DNA of 50,929 nt from Amycolatopsis iheyensis (GCF_024703995.1 NZ_JAMXQV010000048.1:1-50929), one strand, 5' to 3'. Shown: positions 1-8,716, numbered from the stretch's first letter. Notes: a model not told the origin generated them from the letters alone. Program-made: numbers and translations.

Positions 1-400
1 CGCGCGCCAGGCTCCACGCCCGCCGCGCGGCCACCCCAGGCTCCGCGGGGCACCGCACCGCGGCCGCCGACCCTCGGCGGCGGCGCCCGGGCGGGCAGGC
101 CTCCGGGCGAACGCCCGCACGCCACAACTCCGCCGGTAACCGCCGCGGTGGCACAAACCGCCGGCGACAAACGCCCCCGCGCCACAACCCCGCCTGCCAC
201 CGCCCCCGAGCGACACAAGCGGCCGGCTGCGAACGCCCGCGTACCAGAGCTTGACCAGCGCCCCAGCGACACAAGCCGCCAGAGGCACCCCGCGCCACAG
301 CTCCACAGCGGCCGCGCCCACCGGCCCCGGCAACCCCACCCAAGCCGCACCACACCGCCGCCTCAGGCTGGCGCGGCCATGCGACCAGGCGTCAGCTCGC
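1..400. other. Left-edge stretch without a confident gene
   Basis: No convincing gene is visible. The plus strand is open from the edge to about 453, but its translation is only Pro/Ala/Arg/Thr-rich low complexity with no recognisable domain, and the minus strand gives shadows. It could be the disordered tail of a gene outside the window. It contains the degenerate repeat listed separately. Confidence 0.4.
118..306. repeat. Degenerate short tandem repeat around GCGACACAAGCCGCC
   Basis: A motif close to GCGACACAAGCCGCC recurs at about 120, 148, 181, 210, 266 and 292, with spacing of roughly 26-32 bases and one double gap. Copies are imperfect (CACAACTCCGCC, CACAAACCGCC, CACAACCCCGCC). It may be a decayed minisatellite, or the coding sequence of a Pro/Ala-rich tail. 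Confidence 0.35.
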
Positions 401-1183
401 CTACGCGGCCACCGGCTCCAGCAGCCAGAGGCCGCCCGCGATCAGGCAGCTGATCGTTGCCACCGCGAAGACCAGTACCCACAGCACCGGGGGTACCGCC
501 GTGAGGCGGCCCAGCTGGTCCGCGTCGGAGTCGCGGGCCTGGCCTCGGCGTCGCTTCGTCTGCAGCTCCGCCACCGGGCGCACGCCGCCGAACAGGAGGA
601 ACCACGTCACCAAGTAGCTGAACGGGGCCTGCACCTCGACCGGCGCGACGAACGCCACCAGCGCGAGCACCACCGCACTGGCGACGACGGTGAACACCCC
701 GTAGGCGTTGCGCACCATCACCAGCACGCCGAGCAGCAGCAGCGCGATCAGGACGAGGACCGTCCCGGCCAGGTCGACACCCAGCAGGCTGGCGAACAGC
801 AGCCCCAGCACCGACGGCGCCAGGTAGCCGGCCATCGCGGTGAACGCCATTCCCGGGCCCTCGGGCTTGCCGCGCGAGACGGTGACGCCCGAGGTGTCCG
901 AGTGCAGCTTGATGCCCTGCAGGCGCCGTCCGACGAGCACCGCCGCCAGCGCGTGGCCGGCCTCGTGCACGATCGTGATGACGTTGCGGACCGTCCGCCA
1001 GGGTGTCCCGCCGACCAGCACGACCAGCAGCGCCACCCCACCGGCGACCAGCGTGATCACCGCGGGCGCCTGGGCCTGCTCGAGCAGCGAACCGGCCGTG
1101 GCGGGGTCGGTGGCAGCCGCGCGCAAGGTCGACAGGGCGTCACCGGCCGGGCCACCGTGGGCGAGTTGAACGGGCGAGCTCAC
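401..1183 (-). CDS. M50-like membrane metallopeptidase family protein
   Basis: A 260-residue polytopic membrane protein. A hydrophobic helix (about residues 41-58) precedes the zinc-protease signature HEAGH (73-77), and four or more further hydrophobic segments follow. This is the layout of the actinobacterial M50B-like group, related to site-2 proteases that cut membrane-embedded substrates. The GTG start at 1183 is preceded by GAGGTG at a suitable distance. The second metal-binding motif typical of S2P (an NPDG-like site) is not obvious, so catalytic activity is inferred only from HEAGH. It stands alone, with non-coding DNA on both sides. Confidence 0.8.
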   Translation of the reverse strand: MSSPVQLAHGGPAGDALSTLRAAATDPATAGSLLEQAQAPAVITLVAGGVALLVVLVGGTPWRTVRNVITIVHEAGHALAAVLVGRRLQGIKLHSDTSGVTVSRGKPEGPGMAFTAMAGYLAPSVLGLLFASLLGVDLAGTVLVLIALLLLGVLVMVRNAYGVFTVVASAVVLALVAFVAPVEVQAPFSYLVTWFLLFGGVRPVAELQTKRRRGQARDSDADQLGRLTAVPPVLWVLVFAVATISCLIAGGLWLLEPVAA

Positions 1184-1514
1184 CCGGACACCTCACCACA
1201 GGCGACATCTGGCTACGGTGAGTCCCCACCGCTCGCGATCATCCGCCTTCCGGTATCGGGTCGTTGCATTCTCCTTTCCGCAGATTGACGTGGGCAGGAC
1301 GTGGCCCGGCTCCGGCTCGGCCGCCGCAGTCCCGAGGCCGGGAGCGACAACGCGAACAAGCCATCACAACCGGGAGGCGACGCGCGCTCGCCGCCGGCAC
1401 CTCAGGTCAGGAACCTCCTTTCCAACCGCCTCGGACCGGGCTGAGACCGCCGGCGGCGGTGAAGTGCCGCCGACGACCAGCCGGCAGCCCGCCGGGACCG
1501 CGGACGCCGTCAGC
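1184..1514. other. Intergenic stretch, no gene seen
   Basis: About 330 bases between the start of the M50-like gene and the end of the AlkA-like gene. Frames across it are arginine/proline-rich shadows. I see no RNA gene or strong hairpin; it presumably holds the M50-like gene's promoter. Confidence 0.4.
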
Positions 1515-2417
1515 TCATCGCGACTCCCGCAACCGTGCCTCCCCCTCCACTCGGAACAAGAACGACACCCAGCTCCGGAACGGCGCCCAAGCCGCCGCGA
1601 TCTCTGCCAGCTCGGCGACTCCCGCGTCCGGCACGTGGTACGCCTGCCGCATGAACTCGTGGAGGCGGGTCTCGGCGAGTGGGAAGACGTCCGGGTGGCC
1701 GGCGCCGCGGATCAGGACCAGCTCCGCGCCGAACCGGCCGATTCCCGGCAGGAGCTGCACCTGTTTCAGCGCCTCGTCCGGTGGCATCGAGCGCAACGTC
1801 GCCGCGTCGAGCAGGCCGTCGGCGGCCGCCTGAGCCACTGCCCGCAAGCGGTGCAGCTTCTGCCCCGGGGCGCCCGGCAGGTACTCCAGCTTCGCCAGTG
1901 CCGCGGGCGGCGGGAACGACGGCAGCCGCAGCCCGGCCACCTCGACTTCCGCGCCGTAGCGCTCGGTCAGACCGCGCCGCAGCCGGACCGCCTGGGACAT
2001 CCAGATCCGGTGGCTCAGCACCGCCCAGCACGCCGCCTCGTACGGCGACGCGAACAGGACCGGCCGCAGTCCCGGATGCAGGTCCTGCAGCATCGACACG
2101 ACCGGGTCTCGCTCGCCGGCGCCCCGGAACCCCGAGCCGTCGATGTCGAGCGAACACATCCGCTCGACCTGCGCCACCACCGCCTCGGCCTGCGAGGCGG
2201 GCGCCCGGACCTCGATCGCCACCTCGCCGGGCGATCTCTGCCGCAGCACCGCGCCCACCGGGGTCCACTCGCCTTCGAGCGGGAACGCCAGCCGAAGCAC
2301 GCCAGGTTCCGCTTCCGGCAGCCCGAACGGGGCGAAGCCGGTCATGAACCCGGCCGCCGCGGCCACATCGAACTCGCCGCGCACCGTGATTTCGCTGTCC
2401 AGCAGGGAAATGGTCAT
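1515..2417 (-). CDS. AlkA-like DNA-3-methyladenine glycosylase family protein
   Basis: A 300-residue helix-hairpin-helix/GPD-superfamily protein. Such enzymes remove alkylated bases in base-excision repair. The HhH element is the stretch LLPGIGRFGAELVLIRG near residue 225, followed by HPDVFPLAETRL. In E. coli AlkA the catalytic Asp lies just after a DVF motif; here the equivalent place reads A-E, so the acid appears to be Glu. This may be a feature of the actinobacterial subfamily. The ATG at 2417 is chosen because a strong AGGAGG lies just upstream, although the frame is open further back. It diverges from a methyltransferase gene. Confidence 0.8.
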   Translation of the reverse strand: MTISLLDSEITVRGEFDVAAAAGFMTGFAPFGLPEAEPGVLRLAFPLEGEWTPVGAVLRQRSPGEVAIEVRAPASQAEAVVAQVERMCSLDIDGSGFRGAGERDPVVSMLQDLHPGLRPVLFASPYEAACWAVLSHRIWMSQAVRLRRGLTERYGAEVEVAGLRLPSFPPPAALAKLEYLPGAPGQKLHRLRAVAQAAADGLLDAATLRSMPPDEALKQVQLLPGIGRFGAELVLIRGAGHPDVFPLAETRLHEFMRQAYHVPDAGVAELAEIAAAWAPFRSWVSFLFRVEGEARLRESR

Positions 2418-2564
2418 CAGTCCTCCTCGGATCGAACCTTCGACTGCGACGCTAGGCACGACCACCGACAATTCCGGGCCTCGAACGCCTGATCCCGATT
2501 CGGTTCACTCGATCGAGTGCAGCAGAACTGGCATACTGCCGGTATCCGAACCTCGGGAGGGCCT

Positions 2565-3326
2565 GTGCCGACCAGCCGAACCACCGCCCGCGAGCGGGTG
2601 AACGCCCTGCTCGAGGCCCCCGCGGCCGCCGACGACGGTGGGTTCCTCGACCTGCTGGGCACCGCGAGCCAAGCCGGCCCGCCGACCGGGCTGACCCAGC
2701 GGCTGATGCGCACGACGCTGCTCCCGCAGGTCTACGAGCGGTACTGGCGCCCCACCCTCGGCCGCGCGCTGAAGGGCCCGCTCGGCCCGAGCATGGCCGG
2801 CGAGGTCCGGCTCGCCACGAAGCTCCTCGACCTGAGCCCCGGCGACACCGCGCTCGACGTCGCCTGCGGCACCGGCCGGTTCACCCGCGCGTTCGGCGCG
2901 TCCGTCGGCCCGGACGGGCTCGCGATCGGCCTCGACGGCGCGCGCACGATGCTCGCCAAGGCCGTCGCCGAAGGCGGCCCGGACACCGTTGCCTACCTGC
3001 GTGCGGACGCGGTGCGGCTCCCGCTGCGGGAGTCCACTGTGGACGGCGTCTGCTGCTTCGCCGCCCTCCACATGTTCGCCGAGCCCGAAACCGCGTTGGA
3101 CTCCTTCGCGCGCGTACTGAAACCCGGCGGCCGGGTCGTGCTCCTCACGAGCGCGCGCCGAGGGTGGCAACCCGCGCGACTGGCCGATTCGGCCGGCGGG
3201 ATCCTCAGCGGGCAGCGGATGTTCGACCGCGGCGAGGTCTCCGCGAGCCTGCGCGCCCGCGGCTTCACGGAAATCACCGAACGGTACTTCGGTGTCACGC
3301 AGATCGTGGCGGGCCGGCTGAGCTGA
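2565..3326 (+). CDS. Class I SAM-dependent methyltransferase
   Basis: A 253-residue protein with a classic Rossmann methyltransferase core: motif I LDVACGTGRFTRAFG, an acidic residue at IGLDGARTML, then YLRADAVRLPLRESTVDGV and LKPGGRVVLLT. The substrate cannot be told; the profile resembles the UbiE/COQ5-like Methyltransf_11 group. The GTG start at 2565 follows GGGAGGG at good spacing; an upstream in-frame codon at 2517 lacks such a site. It is divergent from the AlkA-like gene and ends 39 bases before the M20 gene. Confidence 0.82.
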   Translation: MPTSRTTARERVNALLEAPAAADDGGFLDLLGTASQAGPPTGLTQRLMRTTLLPQVYERYWRPTLGRALKGPLGPSMAGEVRLATKLLDLSPGDTALDVACGTGRFTRAFGASVGPDGLAIGLDGARTMLAKAVAEGGPDTVAYLRADAVRLPLRESTVDGVCCFAALHMFAEPETALDSFARVLKPGGRVVLLTSARRGWQPARLADSAGGILSGQRMFDRGEVSASLRARGFTEITERYFGVTQIVAGRLS

Positions 3327-3353
3327 GCGCCACGGATTGTCGGAGTCTGCGGT

Positions 3354-3359
3354 TAGCAT
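3354..3359 (+). promoter_or_regulatory. Candidate -10 element TAGCAT for a leaderless transcript
   Basis: TAGCAT lies six bases before the ATG of the M20 gene, and no Shine-Dalgarno sequence is present in that gap. This is the geometry of leaderless transcripts, common in actinobacteria. No convincing -35 box is visible at the usual distance. Confidence 0.35.
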
Positions 3360-3365
3360 CGCCCC

Positions 3366-4688
3366 ATGACCCACCACGATCCCCTCCCGCCCGACGACAG
3401 CTACCTCCGTTCCCTGGTCGAAGCCACCGCCGACGCCGTCGCGGCCGCCGAACCACTGTCTTCCCCGCACACCGGGGCGGACGAGGCGACGCGCGCCGAA
3501 GTGACCGCCGCGGTCGAGCGCAGTTCACCCGATCTGGTGGCGTTGAGCCAAGATCTGCACGCGCACCCCGAAGAGGGCTTCGCCGAGCACCGTTCCGTAC
3601 AGGCGGTGGCGGATCTCCTGAAGCGCCACGGGCACGAAGCGACCGTCGGCGTCGGCGGGCTCGACACCGCACTGCGGGTCAGCACGAAAGCGCAAGCGGG
3701 CCCGCACATCGCCGTCCTCGCCGAGTACGACGCGCTGCCCGGCCTCGGCCACGCCTGCGGTCACAACGTCATCTGCACCACGGCGACCGGCGGGTTCCTC
3801 GGCGCGGCCGCGGTCGCCGAGCGGCTCGGCGGCCGGGTCAGCCTGATCGGCACCCCGGCCGAGGAAGGCGGTGGCGGCAAGGAGATCCTCGCCCGCGCCG
3901 GCGTGTTCGACGACGTCGACGCGGTGATCATGCTGCACCCGTTCAGCCACGACATCGCGCTGCACCCGTTCCTCGGCCGCCGTCAGCTGGAGATGGTCTT
4001 CCACGGCGTCGGCGCCCATGCGAGCGCCCAGCCGTTCATGGGCCGCAACGCGCTCGACGCCGCCGTCGCGGCCTACCAGGGCGTGTCCGCGTTGCGCCAG
4101 CAACTCCCGCAGAGCGACCGGGTCCACGGCGTGTTCACCGACGGCGGCGCCCGGCCGAACGTCATCCCGGAACGCGCCGCGCTGCTGTTCTACCTGCGGT
4201 CCCAAAGCCCGGAGACGCTGCGCGACCTCGCCACGCGCATGACGTCGATCGCGGAAGGCGCGGCGGCGATGACCGGCTGCGGCGTCGAGCTGGTGTGGGA
4301 CGCCCAGGCCGCGTACCTGCCGATCCGGTTCAACACCGCGCTCGCCGGCCGCTGGACGGTCAACCAGCTGGGCACCGGCCGCAAGCCGCTCCCGCCGGGC
4401 ATCGTGCCGGAGTCGCTCACCGGGTCCACCGACCTCGGCAACCTCTCCTACCGGATGCCGGCGCTGCACCCGATGCTAGCGGTCTCGGGACCGACGGTCG
4501 CCTTGCACACCAAGGAGTTCGCCGAAGCGGCCGGTTCGCCGACCGGCGACGCGGGAGTCCGGGACGGCGCGCTGGGGCTGGCCCTGACCGCCGCCGACTA
4601 CCTGGGCGACGCCGAGCTGCGGAAAGCGGTGCACGACGAGTTCGAGGCGGCGGGAGGTGCGCTCGACGTCCCGTCGTTCTTCGCCTGA
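3366..4688 (+). CDS. M20-family amidohydrolase/peptidase
   Basis: A 440-residue M20D-type metallohydrolase. These enzymes cleave N-acyl amino acids, N-carbamoyl compounds or small peptides with a dinuclear metal centre. Visible motifs are HAHPEEGFAEH (residues 65-75), AEYDALPGLGHACGHN with metal ligand H133, and TPAEEGGGGK with the catalytic Glu pair at 166-167. A dimerisation domain starts near LEMVFHGVGAHASAQPF. The size and the absence of a signal peptide fit a cytoplasmic AbgB-like enzyme. The 114 bases after it are AT-richer and precede the protease gene. Confidence 0.87.
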   Translation: MTHHDPLPPDDSYLRSLVEATADAVAAAEPLSSPHTGADEATRAEVTAAVERSSPDLVALSQDLHAHPEEGFAEHRSVQAVADLLKRHGHEATVGVGGLDTALRVSTKAQAGPHIAVLAEYDALPGLGHACGHNVICTTATGGFLGAAAVAERLGGRVSLIGTPAEEGGGGKEILARAGVFDDVDAVIMLHPFSHDIALHPFLGRRQLEMVFHGVGAHASAQPFMGRNALDAAVAAYQGVSALRQQLPQSDRVHGVFTDGGARPNVIPERAALLFYLRSQSPETLRDLATRMTSIAEGAAAMTGCGVELVWDAQAAYLPIRFNTALAGRWTVNQLGTGRKPLPPGIVPESLTGSTDLGNLSYRMPALHPMLAVSGPTVALHTKEFAEAAGSPTGDAGVRDGALGLALTAADYLGDAELRKAVHDEFEAAGGALDVPSFFA

Positions 4689-4716
4689 TGCCTTGATGGC
4701 TTGCTGCCTGAGGATT

Positions 4717-4802
4717 GCCTGAGTTTTCTCAGCTGATTCTTCTCAGCAAAGCTTGAGGTATTTCCACAGGCTGTTCACAAGCACGGGCGCGAATCTAGTG
4801 CC
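4717..4802 (+). promoter_or_regulatory. Probable promoter/operator region of the S1C protease gene
   Basis: A locally AT-richer stretch with a small palindrome CTGAG-TTTT-CTCAG and two copies of TTCTCAGC (4726-4733 and 4740-4747). The protease ATG at 4803 has no Shine-Dalgarno sequence. The repeats could be a regulator site; none is recognised. Confidence 0.3.
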
Positions 4803-5855
4803 ATGACCGAGAACGAGAGTCGGCCCGGCCCCGCCTCACCCGGTGGGCACCAGCCGCACCAGAGCACCCAGCAGTACGGGCCGTACGCGCAGCAGTCGCA
4901 GCCCCAGCCGCAGCAGAACTACGGCTACCAGCACCAGGCCGCGCCGAACCCTCTGTTCACCCACCAGATGCCGGCGGGCCAGGCGCCCGCGGCGCTGAAG
5001 ACCAAGCCGCGCAAGGGCGGCCGCGTCGCGATGATCGTCAGCGCGACCGCCCTCGGCGCCGCGCTGGTCGGCGGGGTCGGCGGCGCCGCGATCGTCGGGC
5101 TCACCACGACTTCGGCCGACGGCACGACGACGTCGGTGAGCACGCCGGCCGCGAACGGGCAGACGGTCGCGAACTCGACCACCTCCGGCGACGTCAGCGG
5201 CGTCGCGGCGAAGGTGACGCCGAGCGTGGTCCAGATCAACGTCACGACCGACCAGGGCGAGGCCATCGGCTCCGGCGTCATCCTCACCGCCGACGGCCGG
5301 ATCCTGACCAACGCGCACGTCGTCGACGGCGCCCAGAACGTCGTGATCACCACCTCCGACGGCAAGAAGTACCAGGCCAGCGTGGTCGGCGCCGACACCA
5401 AGGCCGACATCGCGGTGGTCCAGGCGCAGAACGCCAGCGGCTTGACGGCGGCGACATTGGGCGACTCGAGCAAGCTCGTCGTCGGCCAGGAGGTCGTCGC
5501 GATCGGCTCGCCGGGCGGGCTGCAGAACACCGTCACCACCGGCATCGTCAGCGCGCTCAACCGGAACCTGTCCGACATCGGCCAGGGCGAGCAGCAACAG
5601 CAGTCGCCCTTCAGCCGCACGTCGAACCAGTCGCAGGACTCGCCGAGCTACACCGCGATCCAGACGGACGCCTCGATCAACCAGGGCAACTCCGGCGGCG
5701 CGCTGGTCGACGCCCAGGGCAACGTGATCGGCATCAACTCGGCCCTCTACAGCCCGACGGCCTCGGCCAACGGCTCGGCGGGCAGCGTCGGGATCGGCTT
5801 CGCCATCCCGATCAACGACGCCAAGAAGATCGTCGACCAGATCGTGAACAACTAG
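4803..5855 (+). CDS. Membrane-anchored S1C (HtrA-like) serine protease without PDZ
   Basis: A 350-residue protein. Residues 1-70 are a Gln/Pro-rich cytoplasmic tail, residues about 74-100 form a single membrane segment, and the rest is a trypsin-fold domain outside the membrane. The triad is clear: His172 in ILTNAHVV, Asp202 in KADIAVV and Ser297 in GNSGGAL. Most HtrA/DegP proteins carry C-terminal PDZ domains; this one ends directly after the protease fold, as in a common actinobacterial group thought to act in envelope quality control. A strong hairpin follows the stop codon. Confidence 0.9.
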   Translation: MTENESRPGPASPGGHQPHQSTQQYGPYAQQSQPQPQQNYGYQHQAAPNPLFTHQMPAGQAPAALKTKPRKGGRVAMIVSATALGAALVGGVGGAAIVGLTTTSADGTTTSVSTPAANGQTVANSTTSGDVSGVAAKVTPSVVQINVTTDQGEAIGSGVILTADGRILTNAHVVDGAQNVVITTSDGKKYQASVVGADTKADIAVVQAQNASGLTAATLGDSSKLVVGQEVVAIGSPGGLQNTVTTGIVSALNRNLSDIGQGEQQQQSPFSRTSNQSQDSPSYTAIQTDASINQGNSGGALVDAQGNVIGINSALYSPTASANGSAGSVGIGFAIPINDAKKIVDQIVNN

Positions 5856-5921
5856 GACGCGGACGAGCCGTGGTCGGGGCGGCTCGTTCACCTGCCCGCT
5901 TCGGGGAGCGGGGGAAGAGAG

Positions 5922-5968
5922 CGAAGGCCGTTTCGAGAGTCAATCGGGGGCTCTCGAAACGGCCTTCG
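5922..5968. terminator. Bidirectional terminator hairpin
   Basis: A perfect 18-bp stem: CGAAGGCCGTTTCGAGAG (5922-5939) pairs with 5951-5968 around an 11-base loop. It lies between the convergent S1C protease and DUF3224 genes. There is only a weak T-tract on either side, which is usual in high-GC actinomycetes. Confidence 0.85.
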
Positions 5969-5974
5969 TGCTGT

Positions 5975-6352
5975 TCAGAGCGTGTAGGTCAGGGTCAGCC
6001 GGTGGTCTTCGCCGTCGATCTCGATGTCCGCCTTCCCGGTGATGCCGGTCAGCTCGCCCGTCCCGGAACCGGGAAGGATCGTCACCGTCATCCCGGAGTC
6101 CTCGCCGGCGGTGTGGTGCAGGACGAAGCTGCCTTTGCGGGCGTCGACCGCGACCTCGAGCCGCTCGAAACCGACGTACGCGCGCGATGTCGCGTTGTTC
6201 GCCGTCAGAAGCTCGACCTTGCTGGTCCCCTCGACCGCCCCGGTGAACGTCTTGGCGATCGCCACCCGGGCGAGCTCGGTGCCGCCGAACTCGTCGGTCG
6301 CCTGCGGCTCCCACTGGTCGACGGTGAACGACGCGGTGGCGGTGCTGGTCAT
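5975..6352 (-). CDS. DUF3224 domain protein
   Basis: A 125-residue soluble protein with the DUF3224 pattern: an N-terminal beta strand (TASFTVDQWEP), then LARVAIAKTFTGAVEGTS, a central VGFERLEVAVDARKGSFVLHHT and a C-terminal PGSGTGELTGITGKADIEID. The family is an allene-oxide-cyclase-like barrel of unknown function, often duplicated in actinomycetes. The ATG at 6352 is chosen over one at 6394 because GAAAGGG lies just before it and homologous sequence starts there. It follows the HerA-like gene on the same strand, with an inverted repeat between them. Confidence 0.85.
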   Translation of the reverse strand: MTSTATASFTVDQWEPQATDEFGGTELARVAIAKTFTGAVEGTSKVELLTANNATSRAYVGFERLEVAVDARKGSFVLHHTAGEDSGMTVTILPGSGTGELTGITGKADIEIDGEDHRLTLTYTL

Positions 6353-6394
6353 GGTGATCCCTTTCTTCGATGTAGGTACCAGCCTCCCAGCCAT

Positions 6395-6415
6395 ACCTGA
6401 CAGCTTGCGTCAGGT
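6395..6415. promoter_or_regulatory. Operator-like inverted repeat upstream of the DUF3224 gene
   Basis: ACCTGAC-7-GTCAGGT is a perfect 7-bp dyad, 43-63 bases upstream of the DUF3224 start. Its size is typical of a TetR- or MarR-type binding site. It could equally act as a short terminator, since on the plus strand it is followed by TTT. Confidence 0.4.
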
Positions 6416-6419
6416 TTTG

Positions 6420-7970
6420 TCAGCGCCTTCGATTGCCGAACAGCCCACGCGTGATCTCCCGGCCCAGCGCGCTCGCCGCCGACCGCATGAACGACTTCAC
6501 GGCCGGGTTCTTCATCGCCGACTCGATGAATCCCGGATCGTCCTTGTTCTCGGGCGCGGGCTTCTCGGGTGCGGGGGCCGGGGGCGCGTCGGGAGCCGGC
6601 GCGGCCTCCGGAGCGGGTGCGGCGACCTTCGCGGCCAGCTTCTCGTACGCCGACTCGCGGTCGATGGTCTCCGAGTACTTCGCGTGCAGGTCCGACGAAG
6701 CGACCGCGGCCGCGACGGCCTCGGCGCCGATCGACCCCATCTTCGACCGCGGCGCGCGCAGCCGCGTCCACGCCACCGGCGTCGGCGCGCCCCGCTCCGA
6801 AAGCACCGTGACGATCGCCTCGCCGATGCCCAGCGACGTCAACGCGGTGTCGAGCTCGTAGTACTTCGTCTTCGGGTAGGTCTTGACCGTCTTGGCCAGC
6901 GCCGCCTGGTCGTCCGGGGTGAACGCCCGCAGCGCGTGCTGGATCCGGGCGCCGAGCTGCGAAAGCACGTTGTTCGGGATGTCCGTGGGCAGCTGCGTGC
7001 AGAAGAACACGCCGACGCCCTTCGACCGGATCAGCTTCACGGTCTGCTCGATCCGCTCGAGGAACGCCTTCGACGCGTCGTTGAACAGCAGGTGCGCCTC
7101 GTCGAAGAAGAAGACCAGCTTCGGCTGGTCGAGATCGCCTTCCTCCGGCAGCTCCTCGAACAGCTCGGCCAGCAGCCACATGAGGAACGTCGAGAACAAC
7201 GCCGGCTTCGACTGCAGGTTGTCCAGCTCCAGCAGCGTGACGACACCCTTGCCGTCGGTCTGCCGCATGAGGTCGTGGACGTCCAGCTCGGGCTCGCCGA
7301 AGAAGTCCTCGCCGCCCTGGGCTTCGAGGTTGGACAGCGACCGGAGGATCACGCCGGCCGTCGCGGCCGAGACACCGCCGATGCCCTTGAGATCCGCCTT
7401 GCCCTCGTCGCTGGTCAGGTGCGTGATCACCGACCGGAGGTCCTTCGTGTCGAGCAACGCGAGGCCGCGCTGGTCGGCCCAGTGGAAGATCAGCCCGAGC
7501 GTCGACTCCTGCGTCTCGTTCAGGCCGAGCACCTTCGACAGCAGCACCGGCCCGAAGCTGGTGATCGTCGCCCGGATCGGCGAGCCCTTGCCACCGGTGC
7601 CCAGCGAGAGGAACTGGACCGGGTACGCCGTGCCCGCCCAGTCGTCGCCGAGCTCCTGCGAGCGCTTGCCGACCTTGTCGTTCGCCTCGCCGGCCGCGGC
7701 CAGCCCGGACAGGTCGCCCTTGACGTCCGCGAGCACCACCGGCACCCCGGCGGCCGACAGCTGCTCCGCGACCAGCTGCAACGTCTTGGTCTTGCCCGTC
7801 CCGGTCGCGCCGGCCACCAGGCCGTGCCGGTTCAGCGTCGCCAGCGGCAGGCGGACGGCCGCGGACGCGTCTGTCTGGCCGTCGATCACCACCGCCCCCA
7901 GCTCCAGGGCGGCGCCCTCACTCGCGTAACCAGCGGCGATCTCGCTCGCCGGCGACCCCTGTTCCGTCAC
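6420..7970 (-). CDS. HerA-like ATPase (DUF853 family)
   Basis: A 516-residue P-loop ATPase of the HerA/FtsK superfamily. Walker A is GATGTGKT (54-61) and Walker B is FFFDEAH (287-293). HerA-type motors translocate DNA, and this helicase-HerA-like family is widespread and usually not linked to a defence nuclease. The C-terminus (about 440-500) is an Ala/Pro/Glu-rich linker followed by a short basic end. The GTG at 7970 follows GGGGAG; a longer frame exists but would overlap the divergent oligoribonuclease promoter. No NurA-type partner is adjacent, so a housekeeping role is more likely than antiphage defence. Confidence 0.87.
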   Translation of the reverse strand: MTEQGSPASEIAAGYASEGAALELGAVVIDGQTDASAAVRLPLATLNRHGLVAGATGTGKTKTLQLVAEQLSAAGVPVVLADVKGDLSGLAAAGEANDKVGKRSQELGDDWAGTAYPVQFLSLGTGGKGSPIRATITSFGPVLLSKVLGLNETQESTLGLIFHWADQRGLALLDTKDLRSVITHLTSDEGKADLKGIGGVSAATAGVILRSLSNLEAQGGEDFFGEPELDVHDLMRQTDGKGVVTLLELDNLQSKPALFSTFLMWLLAELFEELPEEGDLDQPKLVFFFDEAHLLFNDASKAFLERIEQTVKLIRSKGVGVFFCTQLPTDIPNNVLSQLGARIQHALRAFTPDDQAALAKTVKTYPKTKYYELDTALTSLGIGEAIVTVLSERGAPTPVAWTRLRAPRSKMGSIGAEAVAAAVASSDLHAKYSETIDRESAYEKLAAKVAAPAPEAAPAPDAPPAPAPEKPAPENKDDPGFIESAMKNPAVKSFMRSAASALGREITRGLFGNRRR

Positions 7971-8060
7971 TCTCAGCTCCCCGATCGTGTGTCCTGGACC
8001 ACACCGGGAGCGTAACGCGCCGTACGCGCAGGTAACGCCCCTCATATCCCCGTGTCGGGT

Positions 8061-8066
8061 TAGGGT
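8061..8066 (+). promoter_or_regulatory. Candidate -10 element TAGGGT for orn
   Basis: TAGGGT sits six bases before the GTG start of the oligoribonuclease gene, and there is no Shine-Dalgarno sequence between. This suggests a leaderless message. No clear -35 is seen. Confidence 0.35.
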
Positions 8067-8072
8067 CACCAG

Positions 8073-8681
8073 GTGACCGACCGCCTAGTCTGGATCGACT
8101 GCGAGATGACGGGGCTCGACCTCGGCAAGGAAGCGTTGATCGAAATCGCCGCCCTCGTCACCGACGCGGAGCTGAACGTGCTCGGCGACGGAGTCGACAT
8201 CGTCATCCACGCCGACGAGGAAAAACTCGCCGGGATGCCCGACGTCGTCCGCGAGATGCACGCCCACTCCGGCCTCACGGAAGAGGTCCGCGCCTCCACC
8301 GTCACGCTGGAAGAGGCCGAGCGCCGCGTCCTCGACTACATCCGCGAGCACGTCCCCGAATCGGGCACCGCGCCGCTGGCCGGCAACTCCATCGCCACCG
8401 ACCGCGGCTTCATCGCCCGCGACATGCCGGCCCTCGACGCCCACCTGCACTACCGGATGGTCGACGTGTCGTCGGTCAAGGAGCTCGTGCGCCGCTGGTA
8501 CCCGCGCATCTACTACGCCAAGCCGGAAAAGGGCCTCGCGCACCGGGCGCTCGCCGACATCAAGGAGTCCATCGGCGAACTCGACTACTACCGGCGCGTC
8601 GCCTTCGTCCCGCAACCCGGCCCGACGAGCGACGAAGCCAAGGCGGCGGCCGCTGAAGTGCAGGAACAGCAGCAGAGGTAG
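8073..8681 (+). CDS. orn: Oligoribonuclease
   Basis: A 202-residue DEDDh 3'-5' exonuclease that degrades 2-5-nt RNA oligomers and pGpG, the end product of c-di-GMP breakdown. The Exo I motif is LVWIDCEMTGLD (D9, E11), Exo II lies around GNSIATDRGFI, and Exo III is HRALADIKESI with the characteristic His and Asp. Length and sequence match actinobacterial Orn throughout. The C-terminal 20 residues are a charged Ala/Glu/Gln tail. The window also encodes a diguanylate cyclase, so pGpG turnover is relevant here. It is divergent from the HerA-like gene. Confidence 0.95.
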   Translation: MTDRLVWIDCEMTGLDLGKEALIEIAALVTDAELNVLGDGVDIVIHADEEKLAGMPDVVREMHAHSGLTEEVRASTVTLEEAERRVLDYIREHVPESGTAPLAGNSIATDRGFIARDMPALDAHLHYRMVDVSSVKELVRRWYPRIYYAKPEKGLAHRALADIKESIGELDYYRRVAFVPQPGPTSDEAKAAAAEVQEQQQR

Positions 8682-8710
8682 CCCCCTGCAACCCCGGCAA
8701 GGGCACCCGC

Positions 8711-8716
8711 TACGAT
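8711..8716 (+). promoter_or_regulatory. Candidate -10 (TACGAT) for tRNA-His
   Basis: TACGAT lies 42 bases upstream of the mature tRNA 5' end, a sensible position for a -10 hexamer. No good TTGACA-like partner is evident. Confidence 0.3.

Noticed and set aside
6420..7970. HerA-like ATPase as part of an antiphage HerA-nuclease system
   Set aside because: No SIR2, DUF4297 or NurA-type partner is adjacent; the sequence fits the widespread stand-alone DUF853 group next to orn.
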